Assembly (NCBI GenBank): GCA_964448135.1 | Contig: CAYUVH010000058.1 | Location: 1 to 64,000 of the forward strand | From: CAYUVH01 sp964448135 | GTDB taxonomy: Bacteria > Verrucomicrobiota > Verrucomicrobiia > Limisphaerales > UBA8199 | Length of the DNA: 64,000 bases | Direction: 5' to 3' | Shown here: one piece after another, positions 1-9,206 of the stretch | Position numbering within the stretch: position 1 is the stretch's first letter | Layout of the letters: every line of letters begins with the position of its first letter | Translations under genes and position numbers: made by a program | The notes under the pieces: generated by a model | Told to the model about the DNA's origin: nothing | Databases searched by the model: none | The model's input: only the letters and a program-made list of their open reading frames with translations

Positions 1-1
1 C

Positions 2-226
2 CGCGAACTCCGCCTCCAGGACGGCGCGACCACCGACGACCACGCCATCCACATCATCGGCGCGCGCGACTATGACGGCGAACAATGGTTCCTCGCCAAG
101 GATTCCTGGAAGACCGCCTGGCGCAACGGCAACGGAGGCGAACTCTTCCTCCACAGCTCCTACGTGAAACTCAAACTCCTCGCCTTCATCGTCCACTTCG
201 ACGCCGTCTCCAAAACCGCGCCATGA
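2..226 (+). CDS. C-terminal fragment of a papain-like (C1 family) peptidase
   Basis: Only the last 74 codons are in the window, and the gene continues off the left edge. The frame opens at base 2 and stops at TGA 224-226. The fragment has the C-terminal half of a C1 peptidase active site: a catalytic-His block DHAIHIIG (fragment residues 13-20) and, about 14 residues on, WFLAKDSW, matching the place where papain-like enzymes carry the Asn-Ser-Trp motif. The canonical Asn is Asp here (KDSW), which could weaken or alter catalysis. Family assignment is by motif only. The Cys-containing N-terminal half cannot be seen, so activity cannot be judged. A composite dispersed repeat begins five bases after the stop. 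Confidence 0.6.
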   Translation, partial: RELRLQDGATTDDHAIHIIGARDYDGEQWFLAKDSWKTAWRNGNGGELFLHSSYVKLKLLAFIVHFDAVSKTAP

Positions 227-230
227 TCCC

Positions 231-364
231 CCTCCGTAGCAGCCGAGGTAACGAGGCTCATACATTCCAACCACCCGCACCAGCCAACCTGGTCACACGG
301 AGGCTCAAACCCATGCCGATCAATCGCTCTCCCTTTCGTTTGGGCGAGGGCCGGGGTGAGGGGA
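231..364. repeat. Composite dispersed repeat (GTAGCAGCC element plus CTCTCCCT/GAGGG element)
   Basis: Two motifs follow each other. GTAGCAGCCGAGGTAACGAG starts at 236, and a CTCTCCCT...GGGCCGGGGTGAGG motif spans 327-364. The same pair, in the same order and at nearly the same distance, recurs inside the terminase-like gene (15499-15630). The first motif recurs as terminal inverted repeats of an element at 63265-63359. This is non-coding, repeated material between the peptidase fragment and the converging anti-sigma gene. Confidence 0.7.
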
Positions 365-425
365 CTTTTCAGTGCAACTGCTCGGATGGTCACTTCTCCC
401 AACAGGACGCAACCTCGCAAAAATC

Positions 426-1706
426 TCACGGCATCCGGCCCGCCTCGATCGGCACCTGCGTCTTCCCACCAATCACCGCCCGCCCGCTGATGCTGAAATT
501 CGTCGTCACCACTCCGCCACTCCGGCCCTGCTGCCCGCCGAATGCCGATGGTGCCCCGTTCACCGCCGCCGCCCCGGGCGCCCACTGCGTCGTCAGTCGA
601 ATCGTACCTGTAAACTCCACGAGTTTCTTAAGCGTTCGGTTCGTGCCCGTCACACGAAAGACCTGTTCGGGCGAAGCCACCACGCTGGCGAAATAATCCA
701 GATTCTGACCCCGCAATTCCTTGTCCTGCGTCGCCGCCGGGGCTTTGGCCGACCGCCGATTCGCGCTCGCCACTACATTGGTTTCCAACCTCCCCGTATA
801 GACCGAACCATCCTGGTCCACGATCCGCAACCGTTGCCCATTGCGCTGTACCGTGAATGAAGCGAGCACACCGCCCAACGCCATCGCACGATCTCTGGAT
901 TCTTTCGCGCCCCCGATATCCACTCGCTTGTACAGCTCGCCGGCCCCGGTGTTGTTTGACGCCAAGTCAAACCCTGCGGAATTCGTCATCATCATCGTGG
1001 CCGTGCCCGCCCGGCCCGCCGGCTCATTCACGGTTTTCAAGGCCGCAACCGCCGGCGCCGGTCCGCTGGCCTTCGTCGCGCCACTCAGCGTGGGTTTATT
1101 CACCGCTGAAGCTGAATTCTGCTTCATGCCTTCCGACTTCGCCAACCCATCGCTGAGTTCGCGGCGGGGAGCACCCGCCGCGCTGGTCGGGGTCAATCCT
1201 ATGGTTTGGTCCTTCCACTTTGCCGCCGCGGGAGCACTCGGCTGTGGGAGGGAAGTAGCCGGCGGTGCCGGCGTGGCGGCCAGTTGCGGAACCTTCGCCG
1301 GGCTCGGTGGTGGCGTCGCCGGCGTGGATGTCACGGGAGCCGGTACCGGCTTCGGCTCGGCAATCGGCCGCAGCGCGGCTACGTCCGGCACCACTTTCTT
1401 TTGTTCCGCAAATTTCTCCGCCGGCTTTTCCCCCATCGCAAGCTGGCTGGGCCGCCCGGAACGCGGCGACCAAAGAACCCAGCCCGCGCCCGCCATCAAC
1501 ACCGCGCACCCCATGGCCCAAATCAGCCTTGGCCACCAGCGCGGCACCGGTGCCGGCCGCGCCTCCTGCGCCGCCAGCGCGCGCGCCACCTCACGCTGCA
1601 ACCGCGCGCGATCCGCGGCATGCAGCTCCAGCAGCGCGCCCGCATCCGCGCGCCGTTTCTTTCCGAAAACGCGCAGCAGTTTCTCTATGGGCCGTTCGGC
1701 ATCCAT
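426..1706 (-). CDS. Putative membrane anti-sigma factor
   Basis: 426 aa, downstream of an ECF sigma-factor gene with a 7-bp gap, so almost certainly co-transcribed with it. The N-terminal 55 residues are charged and probably cytoplasmic. A single hydrophobic helix follows at residues about 58-79 (WPRLIWAMGCAVLMAG), then a long Pro/Ala/Thr-rich linker (about 95-260) and an extracytoplasmic C-terminal half without a recognised domain. This topology, plus the position after a sigma gene, is typical of membrane anti-sigma factors that sequester the sigma factor and release it on an envelope signal. No zinc-binding HxxxCxxC motif is visible. Assignment rests mostly on context. Confidence 0.6.
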   Translation of the reverse strand: MDAERPIEKLLRVFGKKRRADAGALLELHAADRARLQREVARALAAQEARPAPVPRWWPRLIWAMGCAVLMAGAGWVLWSPRSGRPSQLAMGEKPAEKFAEQKKVVPDVAALRPIAEPKPVPAPVTSTPATPPPSPAKVPQLAATPAPPATSLPQPSAPAAAKWKDQTIGLTPTSAAGAPRRELSDGLAKSEGMKQNSASAVNKPTLSGATKASGPAPAVAALKTVNEPAGRAGTATMMMTNSAGFDLASNNTGAGELYKRVDIGGAKESRDRAMALGGVLASFTVQRNGQRLRIVDQDGSVYTGRLETNVVASANRRSAKAPAATQDKELRGQNLDYFASVVASPEQVFRVTGTNRTLKKLVEFTGTIRLTTQWAPGAAAVNGAPSAFGGQQGRSGGVVTTNFSISGRAVIGGKTQVPIEAGRMP

Positions 1707-1713
1707 GTTCTCT

Positions 1714-2337
1714 TTAGTTAGACGGGAAAACCGGGTTTTTCTCCCCGGAAAAAATCCGGCGCCCGATCGCTTCCAATTTGTCGAGGCATTTGCTCAATCG
1801 CGAGCTTACGGTCTTCGCATTCAGCTCCAGCGCCAGGCTGATCTCCTCATAGCTCAAATCCCCAAAATACCGCATCTCGATCACTTCCCGGCACTGCACC
1901 GGCAGTTCCTCCAGGGCCACCTGCACCAACCGCGCCTGCTCCGCCGAGAGCAACGCCTCCGCCGGCCCCGCCGCCGTGGACGGCGCATCCAAAGTCAGCC
2001 CCGTTTCCGGATCCTCCGCGTTCAAGGAAAGCGGTGTCTGCCCCCCACCGCGCTTGGCCGCCTGTTTGCGTTCGCGAAAATCGCGCGCCTGATTCCCGGC
2101 GATCCGGAAAATCCACGTCTGCAACTGGCATCCGCCCTGGAACTTTTCCAGGCTGCGAATCACCGCCAGAAACGTCTCCTGGCAAATCTCCTCCACATCC
2201 TCCCGCGTGAGGTCATGGCCAAGTTGGAAGACAAACCGCCCCGTGGCCGCATAGTGCCGGTCGAACACCTCATCCCACGCCGCCGGCTCACCCCCCCGGC
2301 AGCGCGCGATCAGTTCCTGCTCCATGTTCGACGCCAT
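1714..2337 (-). CDS. ECF-type RNA polymerase sigma factor
   Basis: 207 aa, the usual length for an extracytoplasmic-function sigma factor. Region 2 is visible at about residues 25-95: a DVEEICQETFLAVIRSL core-binding segment and the LQTWIFRIAGNQARDF segment associated with -10 recognition. Region 4 lies at about 140-195 (ELPVQCREVIEMRYFGDLSY then a helix-turn-helix around AKTVSSRLSK). The linker is long and carries an acidic stretch. It should direct RNA polymerase to an alternative promoter set, and its likely regulator is the adjacent downstream membrane protein. The regulon cannot be deduced from this window. Confidence 0.9.
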   Translation of the reverse strand: MASNMEQELIARCRGGEPAAWDEVFDRHYAATGRFVFQLGHDLTREDVEEICQETFLAVIRSLEKFQGGCQLQTWIFRIAGNQARDFRERKQAAKRGGGQTPLSLNAEDPETGLTLDAPSTAAGPAEALLSAEQARLVQVALEELPVQCREVIEMRYFGDLSYEEISLALELNAKTVSSRLSKCLDKLEAIGRRIFSGEKNPVFPSN

Positions 2338-2397
2338 TGCGTGCGCAGTCTAAGAACTCTGGTGAAGATTGAACAGTGGGACTCCAGCCAAAATAAC

Positions 2398-3237
2398 TCA
2401 CGGCCGGGAACGAAACCGGGGCGCAGGAACGTCGAACACTTTCCGCCGCTCCCCGCTCTCCGCCGCATAAATCTCATACGCAAACGGCTCCTGCCGGTAC
2501 ATCCCACCCAGCCACCGCCGCAGTCGATGTTGCAAAATCCACCCGGGCCGCAACGCCTGGGCCCACTTCGGCGCGCTCTGCCGCAGCCGCTGATTCTCTC
2601 GCAACGCATTCGCCCCCGCGCTCATGTTCGCGCCCGTCTGCGTGAAGCTCGCCGTAAACTTCCCCAACGCCGCCATCCGCGCGCCGTGTTGCAGCACCCT
2701 TACCATCCATTCGCCATCGCCCGCATCCCTCCAACCGTCCGCAAACCACATGCCCCACTCCTGCACCACGCGCCGCCGGAAAAACATCGCGCAACTCAAC
2801 GTGGACAAATGGCACGTCCAGGTGTGATACAACAATGGCGGCTGCATCTTCCGGTGCCACAGATACTCTCCCTTTGGATCCACCATCACGACATCGCCAA
2901 ATATGACATCCAATTCCGGCCGCGCCGCGAACGCCGCTTCCGCTGCCGCCAACGCGCCGGGGAGATACTGCTCGTCGCAATTCAACCACGCCAGAATCTC
3001 GCCCTCTGCGCGACGGAATCCCCGGTTGATCGCGTCATACATCCCGTTGTCCTTCTCCACGAACGCTTCCACCCGCGCATCCTTCGTCAGCCAGTCCAGT
3101 GTGCCGTCATCCGACCCGGCATCCTGAACAATGTGCTCTGCCGCCACTCCCTGGTCGGCCACCGAGGCGACACAAAGCCTGAGCCATGCCGAACTTCGGA
3201 AGCTCGGCGTGATGATGGAAAACCGCGGCTTGCTCAT
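2398..3237 (-). CDS. Glycosyltransferase family 2 protein
   Basis: 279 aa. The start matches the GT-A fold of family 2 enzymes: FSIITPSFRSSAWLRLCV at residues 6-23, an acidic nucleotide-sugar-binding stretch DAGSDDGT (39-46), and ILAWLNCDEQYLP (81-93) in the place of the metal-binding DxD-type site. The C-terminal 100 residues are less conserved and basic. It probably transfers a sugar from a nucleotide donor to a polysaccharide or surface acceptor in the cytoplasm. It lies 11 bp downstream of the ribokinase gene in the same orientation, so co-transcription is likely although a shared pathway is not obvious. Donor and acceptor are unknown. Confidence 0.85.
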   Translation of the reverse strand: MSKPRFSIITPSFRSSAWLRLCVASVADQGVAAEHIVQDAGSDDGTLDWLTKDARVEAFVEKDNGMYDAINRGFRRAEGEILAWLNCDEQYLPGALAAAEAAFAARPELDVIFGDVVMVDPKGEYLWHRKMQPPLLYHTWTCHLSTLSCAMFFRRRVVQEWGMWFADGWRDAGDGEWMVRVLQHGARMAALGKFTASFTQTGANMSAGANALRENQRLRQSAPKWAQALRPGWILQHRLRRWLGGMYRQEPFAYEIYAAESGERRKVFDVPAPRFRSRP

Positions 3238-3248
3238 CCGGTGTCGAA

Positions 3249-4196
3249 TCAGCGCGAGCGCTTGGGAGCGCCATTCTTCCCCGCCTCAAAAAGCTCGATT
3301 TCGCGCCGATGCGGCGCGGAAGGTTGCGCACCGGGACGGGTCACCGACAAAGCGGCGGCGGCATTGGCAAACCGGGCCGCCTCAAAGATGGGTCGCCCCT
3401 CCGCCAGCGCCACCGCCAGCGCGCCGTTAAAGACATCTCCCGCGCCCGTGGTATCCACCGCCCTGACGCGCAAACCCGCCAGTCGCCTGATGCCCGAAGC
3501 ATCGGCCACGATCGCACCATTGCGGCCAAGGGTAACGATGACACTGCGCACCCCGCGTCCAAGCAGCACTCGTGCGGCACGAATGGCGTCAGTCGCGCCG
3601 CGCACCTTGACCCCGGAAAGCATCTCCGCTTCCCGTTCATTCGGGGTCAACACATCCACCTGCTTCAACAGTTTGTCCGGCAGCTCGCACGCGGGCGCCG
3701 GATTCAAAATCACACACGCCCCCTCCGCCGCGCCCAATTGTGCCGCCGCCAGTACTGCCGGCAACGGCGTCTCCAACTGGAGCAACACCACGGCCGCACA
3801 CCGAAAGTCTCCCCGCGCCCGCCGCACATCGGTAGCGCTCAGCCGCGCGTTCGCGCCCGATGCCACCGCAATGCTGTTCTCGCCATTACGTCCCACCAGG
3901 ATCAGGGCGACTCCGGAAGGATGCGCGCCATCCTGGCCGACGTGGTTGACCCGGATGCCATCCCTGCGAAATCCCGCCAGCGCGGACCGCCCGAAAGCAT
4001 CGCGGCCCACGCGCGCCACAAACGTAACCCGCCCACCCGCCCGAGCCGCCGCCACGGCCTGGTTGGCCCCCTTGCCTCCCGCCGCCATCGAAAACCCGTC
4101 GCCCAACAACGTCTCGCCCGGCTCCGGAATCCTGGCCACGTTGAGGATCATGTCGGTGTTGGAACTCCCGACGACGAGTATGGTGCCGCGCTTCAT
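3249..4196 (-). CDS. rbsK: Ribokinase-like PfkB family carbohydrate kinase
   Basis: 315 aa from the ATG at 4196. The reading frame stays open upstream, but the extra 38 residues overlap the preceding gene and do not resemble the family. The PfkB N-terminal signature GGKGANQAVAAARAGG is at residues 40-55. The C-terminal signature DTTGAGDVFNGA, with the catalytic Asp, lies at about 246-258. The overall pattern fits ribokinase, which phosphorylates D-ribose or a similar sugar with ATP. The gene follows a BtpA/SgcQ-like gene by 10 bp. That pairing is seen in sugar or nucleoside utilisation loci, so the true substrate may differ from ribose. Confidence 0.88.
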   Translation of the reverse strand: MKRGTILVVGSSNTDMILNVARIPEPGETLLGDGFSMAAGGKGANQAVAAARAGGRVTFVARVGRDAFGRSALAGFRRDGIRVNHVGQDGAHPSGVALILVGRNGENSIAVASGANARLSATDVRRARGDFRCAAVVLLQLETPLPAVLAAAQLGAAEGACVILNPAPACELPDKLLKQVDVLTPNEREAEMLSGVKVRGATDAIRAARVLLGRGVRSVIVTLGRNGAIVADASGIRRLAGLRVRAVDTTGAGDVFNGALAVALAEGRPIFEAARFANAAAALSVTRPGAQPSAPHRREIELFEAGKNGAPKRSR

Positions 4197-4206
4197 GGGT
4201 TTCCCG

Positions 4207-5004
4207 TCAGCGCTTTCGCAACTTGCGAAACACCCGCATGAACGCCGTGAGCCGTTCGGGCTCCAAATCTCCCAAGAACTTCCCGTCCTTCCGAAACGTC
4301 GAACCCACAATGAACCCGTCCGCCAGTGGGAAATATTTCCGGAAATTCTGCGTGGTCATCCCGGAACCAATAACAACCGGCACGCGCGCCTCGCGTTTGA
4401 CCCGACGCAGTTCCGCCACGCTGGGCGGTTCGGTCGTGCGCGATCCAGTCACGATCACGCCATCCACGAGGAAGAACTCCGCCTGCCGCACCACGTCCAC
4501 GATATCGAGGTCGGCGGTGAGTGCGTGTGCGCAGTGCTTCTTCTTCACGTCGCCGAAAAACTTCACGTGGTCCGCGCGCAGCGCGCGCCGTCGGCGCAGC
4601 AGTTTCCCAGCACACCCCTCAATCAACCCCGCTCCACCGACATGCGCGAATACGTAGCCCTCCACCCGCACAAAATCGAGGTCGCCGGCGGCCGCCAGTT
4701 CGAGCGCGGTTTCATTTGCGGCTTCGAGCATTTGAATTCCAATCGGACCCGAAAACGCTCGCCGCACCTCGCGCACGACCCGCCGCATCACCGCGATCGC
4801 GCGCGCAGGCAGCGGCGGCTTGATGTAGGGCAGATCGTGGCTGTTCTCGAGCACGAGCGCATCCACGCCCGCCGCGTGATAGTGGCGCGCATCCGCCAAC
4901 GCCTGCGTCACGATCTGCCGTTCATCGCCATCGTGCAATGGGGAACCGGGCAGCGGACGCACCGCGATCATCGCGGCGAGAAATTTGGGAGGTAAGACGC
5001 GCAT
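4207..5004 (-). CDS. BtpA/SgcQ family TIM-barrel protein
   Basis: 265 aa from ATG 5004. A GTG at 5049 would add 15 residues, and neither start has a clear ribosome-binding site. The family is recognised from the N-terminal AVRPLPGSPLHDGD block, the VDALVLENSHDLPY segment, FVRVEGYVFAHVG, and the C-terminal VIGSGMTTQNFRKYFPLADG loop followed by IVGSTFRKDG, which resembles a phosphate-binding TIM-barrel end. BtpA was described in cyanobacterial photosystem I biogenesis, but relatives such as SgcQ occur in sugar operons. Here the next gene is a ribokinase, which supports a carbohydrate or nucleoside role. The exact reaction is unknown. Confidence 0.85.
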   Translation of the reverse strand: MRVLPPKFLAAMIAVRPLPGSPLHDGDERQIVTQALADARHYHAAGVDALVLENSHDLPYIKPPLPARAIAVMRRVVREVRRAFSGPIGIQMLEAANETALELAAAGDLDFVRVEGYVFAHVGGAGLIEGCAGKLLRRRRALRADHVKFFGDVKKKHCAHALTADLDIVDVVRQAEFFLVDGVIVTGSRTTEPPSVAELRRVKREARVPVVIGSGMTTQNFRKYFPLADGFIVGSTFRKDGKFLGDLEPERLTAFMRVFRKLRKR

Positions 5005-5060
5005 TCGCGTGGCCAAGTTCCGAAGTATGGCCGGCAAAGTCAATTGCACGGAAGGGCATT

Positions 5061-5099
5061 ACAAAAAACAAACAGGGCGCGCGGAAACCGCGCGCCCTG
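5061..5099 (-). terminator. Intrinsic terminator of the large repeat-protein gene
   Basis: A perfect 12-bp inverted repeat (5073-5084 with 5088-5099, CAGGGCGCGCGG) has a three-base loop. On the minus strand it is followed by TTTGTTTTTTGT. It sits 28 bp past the stop codon of the minus-strand gene at 5127 and before the BtpA-like gene, so it separates the two transcription units. Confidence 0.9.
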
Positions 5100-5126
5100 A
5101 TAACCAAACCAGAATTCAGTCAATCG

Positions 5127-8100
5127 TTACGGGCAGACGCTCACCGCGGCCGCGCGATAGTACGATTGCGGCGCGTTGTTCGTGACCGTGGCAGACCACA
5201 AACCACTGAGGTTCGTAACGGCATTTGTGCCGCCCAAAACCGCCCAGGTCACCGGGTCGGTCAGGTTGGTCGCCACCTGCACGTAATACTCCGCTTGCGG
5301 CGTGCCTTGGAAGCTCAGCGTGAACGTGCCGTCGAGGTTCGCCGAAATGCCCAGGAGCACATTCGTCGAGCTGCACGTTCCCGACACGGCTACCACCGCT
5401 TGCTGGAGGCTGTTCGTACTGCCGGTGAAGTTTGTGTCGCCGGCGTACTCGGCGCTGATGGTGTTGGTTCCCGCCGGCAGCGTGGAAGTCGTTGCCGCGG
5501 CGGCCCCGCCCGTGATCGCATTGGTGCTGAAGGGCGTGCCATTGGATTTAAAGACCACGTTACCACCGGGCGCTCCCGTCGAGGGCGCCACCGCCGTGAT
5601 CGTGGCCGTGAAGGTGACTGCATCACCATTCGTGGATGGATTCAGCGATGAAGCCAGCGAGTTCGACGAACCCGCCTGTGCAATCGTGAGTGTGCCGTCC
5701 ACAAACGCGGTGAAGTCGTAGTTCGTTGCACTGAGGGTGCCCAGAGAAGGTGTGAGCGGATAGACCCCGGGCGCACTGCCGTTGGTGGCCGTGGTGCTGA
5801 ATCCCGGCGCACCCTGAACCACCGAAGCCGTATCACTGCCCACAAAGGTCGCATACCCGGCGCTGAACGACGGATCAGGTGCGCTGTAAACGCGGTTCGC
5901 GTTGTTGGCGGTAACCGTCAGCGGCGCCTTCGTGATGCTGGCATTCGTGGACGGTTGCAGCAGCGTGTAGTTGCCGATATCAGCCCCAAAGATGCTCAGG
6001 CCACTGATGAGAACGGTCTTGGCCACGCCCACCGTGGTGTTGGTGAAGCCGCCGACCGCATTGGTCGTGCTCAACTGTACGTCTTCCGCTCCCACCACGC
6101 CCAGTAGGACGGCGTTGGTCACGTTGATCGTGGCGTTGGTGGTGGCGTCGTATACCTTGTCACTGGCGGTGATACCCGTGACGGTCAGCGGCGCCGGAGT
6201 GATATTTGCAGTGGTACTGGCCGTGGTATTCTGAAGAATGTAATTCGGCGCGTCGGGGCCGCTTATGGAAATGCCGGTGACATTCACCGTCTTGCCATTG
6301 CCTACGGCGCTATCACTGAAGGTCGCCGCTGTATAGCTATCAGTGACGGAATCACCGGCCACCCGATTGTCGGAGAGGTTTACCGTCGCGGTGTTGTTGC
6401 CGTCGTAGGGTTTGTTGACGCCGGCGGCAGTAACCGTGAGCGAAGCCTCGGTGATGGAGGCGTTGGTCACATAGGTGGTGGAGGACAGGACATAATTGGT
6501 CGCGGACGCCCCGCTGAGCGCCAACCCGGTAACATTCACGGTTTTGCCGGCGCCCGCATTTTTGTCAACGAATGCGGCGCTTCCGCTGACACCCAGGCTG
6601 ACGCTGTCACCGAAGAGAATTCCAACCAGCGCCCGAGCCGTGATCGTGGCGTTGGTGGTGCCGTTATAAACCTTGTCGCTCACGCTTGCGCTCGGCTGCA
6701 GCGTGGCGGCGGTAACGATCTGCGTGTAAACCGCAGAAACGCCGGGATTAAAGAAGCCATCGCCAGGGTAAAAGGCGGTGATGGAATGCGAGGTGACGGC
6801 CAGGTTGTTGGTGGTAAAGGTGGCCTGTCCCGAGCCGTCGAGGGCGGCAGTGCCGAGTGTGGTTGCGCCATCCTTGAAAGTCAGATTGCCGGTGGCTGGG
6901 CCGCCGACCACGCTGACAGTGCCGGTGAAGGTCACCGACGATCCATAAACCGACGGGTTTGGCACGGAGGTGACGTCCACAACGCTGGCACCCACCGTGA
7001 CGTTCAGCAATCCGGTTCCCGTGAAGCGGGCATCAGTAAAGGTAGCGCCCGAACCCGGGGCTCCCCACGTGCCCGCACTGGCGTAGCTGACACCGCCGTC
7101 GAATGAAAGGCCATGAATGGTATTCGGGGTGCCGGTGTAGTTCAGGTTAACCACCGGCGCAGCGCCGGTCAGGATCAAGCTGGCCGAGGAACTGATGTAG
7201 CCGTTGGTGACACCCAATTCCAGGGTGTTCGTTGCGCCATCCAGCACCGTGACGTTACCGCTGCCAAAAGCGCCGTCACCCTGGGCATCCAACGTGCCAC
7301 CGCTGACGATGGTTCCGCCGGTGTAGGCATTCGTACCTTTGATGATGAGCGTTCCCGTTCCGGTTTTGGTGAATCCTGTTCCGCTGATCGGGCCGGACAG
7401 CGTCGTAATGTTGGAGATACTTATCGAACGTGGTAGGAGCAGCAAGCTCACGGGGCCGGAAAGCTCCAGATCGTTCACGCCGTTGACGATCAGGTTGGTG
7501 TTCATCAACACAGAATTGGTGACCGCGTTAACACCCGTGAGCGCCGTGCTCGCCTGCAACAAAGTCGTGTTTAGCGCCGTGCCCACAATGTTCAGGTTGC
7601 TGGTGCCGAGAGAATTTGGATGACCCAGCGCAAGAATGCCGCCCTGGTGGGTCATTCCCCCGCTCCAGCCACTGTTGTCGCCGGACAACGTGACGATCCC
7701 GGCTCCGCCGCCCGCACCGCGGGTAAGCGGCGCCGTGCCCGAAATATTCCCCGAGAAATTGATCGCGTTGCCCGAAGGCGCCAGGAGGTCGATGGTTGAG
7801 GTTCCCGGATTGACTGTGATGGCGTTACTGATCGTCACCGCCGTGGTCGAGACCCGCAACGTGGTCGCCGAGACCGGGGTAACCGTGATTGCACCGCTGC
7901 CAGCACTATTGTTGTCGTTAAAATTCACCGAGCCACCGGAAATCAAGAAGCCTCCGGAAAACGAATTCGAAAGCAGGAGGGAAAGCGTGCCGGAGTTCGT
8001 CTTGGTCAGCTTGCCGGAGCCAATCGAAAGATTCACGTTTGACACCGACAGGTTTCCCGCGCCCGCCAGGACCAGATTGGGATTGCCCGCTCCGCTGATG

Positions 8101-9206
8101 CCACCCGAAATCACTAGCAACTGCGCGGTGGAATTAATCTGCACTCCGCTGGAGCCCAGCGTGATCGGGCCAGTCCAAGTATGATTGTTGGCGGTGTTCA
8201 CGAGTGCGCCCCCCTGGTTTACGCCTGTGCCGTTGAGCACGAGCGGTTCGGCGGCATAAATCGTCGCCGCCGCGTTGTTCAGTTCCAACGCGCCGCCACT
8301 GGACACCTGCGTGCTGGCAGCGGTGTCGCCCAGGGCGTTGTTGTTGGTGACGCTCAAGGTTCCCGCACTCACCCAATTGGAACCCGTGAAAGTAGCCCCA
8401 TTATTGCCCCCCAGGGTAAGTTTCCCAGCGCCGAGCTTGGTCAAGATGCCGCCGCCGGTGAACACGCCAAGAAACGAAGCGTTCCCCGTGTCCGTCTGAA
8501 TCCTGCCGCCGCTGGCCCCAATGGTGACACCGTAATTCACGCCCAACACCGGGCTGTAACCTTTGTAGAAAATGGTCGCGTTGGTTTCCAGTTTGTAAAT
8601 GTCCGCCGAAAATGCGCCAGGCGTGTTAGGCAATGACCCGCTTCCCACGGTGATCAGCGTGGCGTTCGTAATCCAGATTTTATCCGCCCCAATTACGCTG
8701 TTGGCCGCTACCGACATGTTCAAGGTTCCAAAGCCGTTCAAAATGAACGGATTCGGCGAGGCCACACCCCAGCGCAAGGTTTGCACATTGACGCCTGTGG
8801 TCATCGTCGTCATACCCGTATCAACCGTAAATCTCCCGGTCGCCAGGATAAACGTCGCGGCACTGCCACCGGTCGCGAAGAACTTGTACCCATCGGTTTT
8901 TACCCGGACGCTGTTCGCGTTGAAGTTTGCCGAAAAACGCACTGTCACCGTACCGGCGGCTCCACCGAAAACGGCATCATCTGCCGACGCCCAGTAGGTG
9001 GAGCCAGGACAGGTGCCGTCATCGGTGACGCGCCAGTTCAAACCCACTGCCGTTCCCTGTTGAGCCCAATACCCATCACCGCCACCACCCGAGCAACCCG
9101 GGCTGCCGTACCAAAACCGATTCGCCGCCTGGGCCGAACTGGCAGCGAGAACCGCAGCGATCGAAAACACTCCGAGCGCGATGAATTTGTTGAACGATTT
9201 AACCAT
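5127..9206 (-). CDS. Large secreted autotransporter-associated beta-strand repeat protein with Ig-like and YDG/MBG-type domains
   Basis: 1359 aa. The start is ATG 9206, preceded by TGAGG about seven bases upstream; a GTG four codons earlier overlaps that site and is less likely. A signal peptide covers residues 1-27 (cleavage near SSAQA/ANRFWYG). The next about 700 residues are Gly/Thr/Asn-rich beta-helix-like sequence with at least three autotransporter-associated repeats (for example TKTGTGTLIIKGTNAYTGGT). An Ig-like domain follows (PSVYGSSVTFTGTV), then several YDG-type repeats beginning KVYNGTTNATI or KVYDATTNATI, an MBG-like module (NRVYSAPDPSFSAGY), a second Ig-like domain and a C-terminal domain ending in SYYRAAAVSVCP. 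No outer-membrane barrel is visible, so export probably uses Sec plus another outer-membrane route such as the type II system in this window. Likely a surface or adhesion protein. Confidence 0.85.
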   Translation of the reverse strand: MVKSFNKFIALGVFSIAAVLAASSAQAANRFWYGSPGCSGGGGDGYWAQQGTAVGLNWRVTDDGTCPGSTYWASADDAVFGGAAGTVTVRFSANFNANSVRVKTDGYKFFATGGSAATFILATGRFTVDTGMTTMTTGVNVQTLRWGVASPNPFILNGFGTLNMSVAANSVIGADKIWITNATLITVGSGSLPNTPGAFSADIYKLETNATIFYKGYSPVLGVNYGVTIGASGGRIQTDTGNASFLGVFTGGGILTKLGAGKLTLGGNNGATFTGSNWVSAGTLSVTNNNALGDTAASTQVSSGGALELNNAAATIYAAEPLVLNGTGVNQGGALVNTANNHTWTGPITLGSSGVQINSTAQLLVISGGISGAGNPNLVLAGAGNLSVSNVNLSIGSGKLTKTNSGTLSLLLSNSFSGGFLISGGSVNFNDNNSAGSGAITVTPVSATTLRVSTTAVTISNAITVNPGTSTIDLLAPSGNAINFSGNISGTAPLTRGAGGGAGIVTLSGDNSGWSGGMTHQGGILALGHPNSLGTSNLNIVGTALNTTLLQASTALTGVNAVTNSVLMNTNLIVNGVNDLELSGPVSLLLLPRSISISNITTLSGPISGTGFTKTGTGTLIIKGTNAYTGGTIVSGGTLDAQGDGAFGSGNVTVLDGATNTLELGVTNGYISSSASLILTGAAPVVNLNYTGTPNTIHGLSFDGGVSYASAGTWGAPGSGATFTDARFTGTGLLNVTVGASVVDVTSVPNPSVYGSSVTFTGTVSVVGGPATGNLTFKDGATTLGTAALDGSGQATFTTNNLAVTSHSITAFYPGDGFFNPGVSAVYTQIVTAATLQPSASVSDKVYNGTTNATITARALVGILFGDSVSLGVSGSAAFVDKNAGAGKTVNVTGLALSGASATNYVLSSTTYVTNASITEASLTVTAAGVNKPYDGNNTATVNLSDNRVAGDSVTDSYTAATFSDSAVGNGKTVNVTGISISGPDAPNYILQNTTASTTANITPAPLTVTGITASDKVYDATTNATINVTNAVLLGVVGAEDVQLSTTNAVGGFTNTTVGVAKTVLISGLSIFGADIGNYTLLQPSTNASITKAPLTVTANNANRVYSAPDPSFSAGYATFVGSDTASVVQGAPGFSTTATNGSAPGVYPLTPSLGTLSATNYDFTAFVDGTLTIAQAGSSNSLASSLNPSTNGDAVTFTATITAVAPSTGAPGGNVVFKSNGTPFSTNAITGGAAAATTSTLPAGTNTISAEYAGDTNFTGSTNSLQQAVVAVSGTCSSTNVLLGISANLDGTFTLSFQGTPQAEYYVQVATNLTDPVTWAVLGGTNAVTNLSGLWSATVTNNAPQSYYRAAAVSVCP

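Noticed and set aside
841..4995. A 1384-codon open frame on the plus strand
   Set aside because: It runs antisense through the anti-sigma, sigma, glycosyltransferase, ribokinase and BtpA-like genes, has Arg/Pro/Ala-biased composition and no domain. It is a GC-driven shadow.
5127..9206. Classical type V autotransporter
   Set aside because: Passenger-type repeats are present, but the C-terminus has no outer-membrane beta-barrel. It ends in a small domain typical of other secreted proteins in this lineage.
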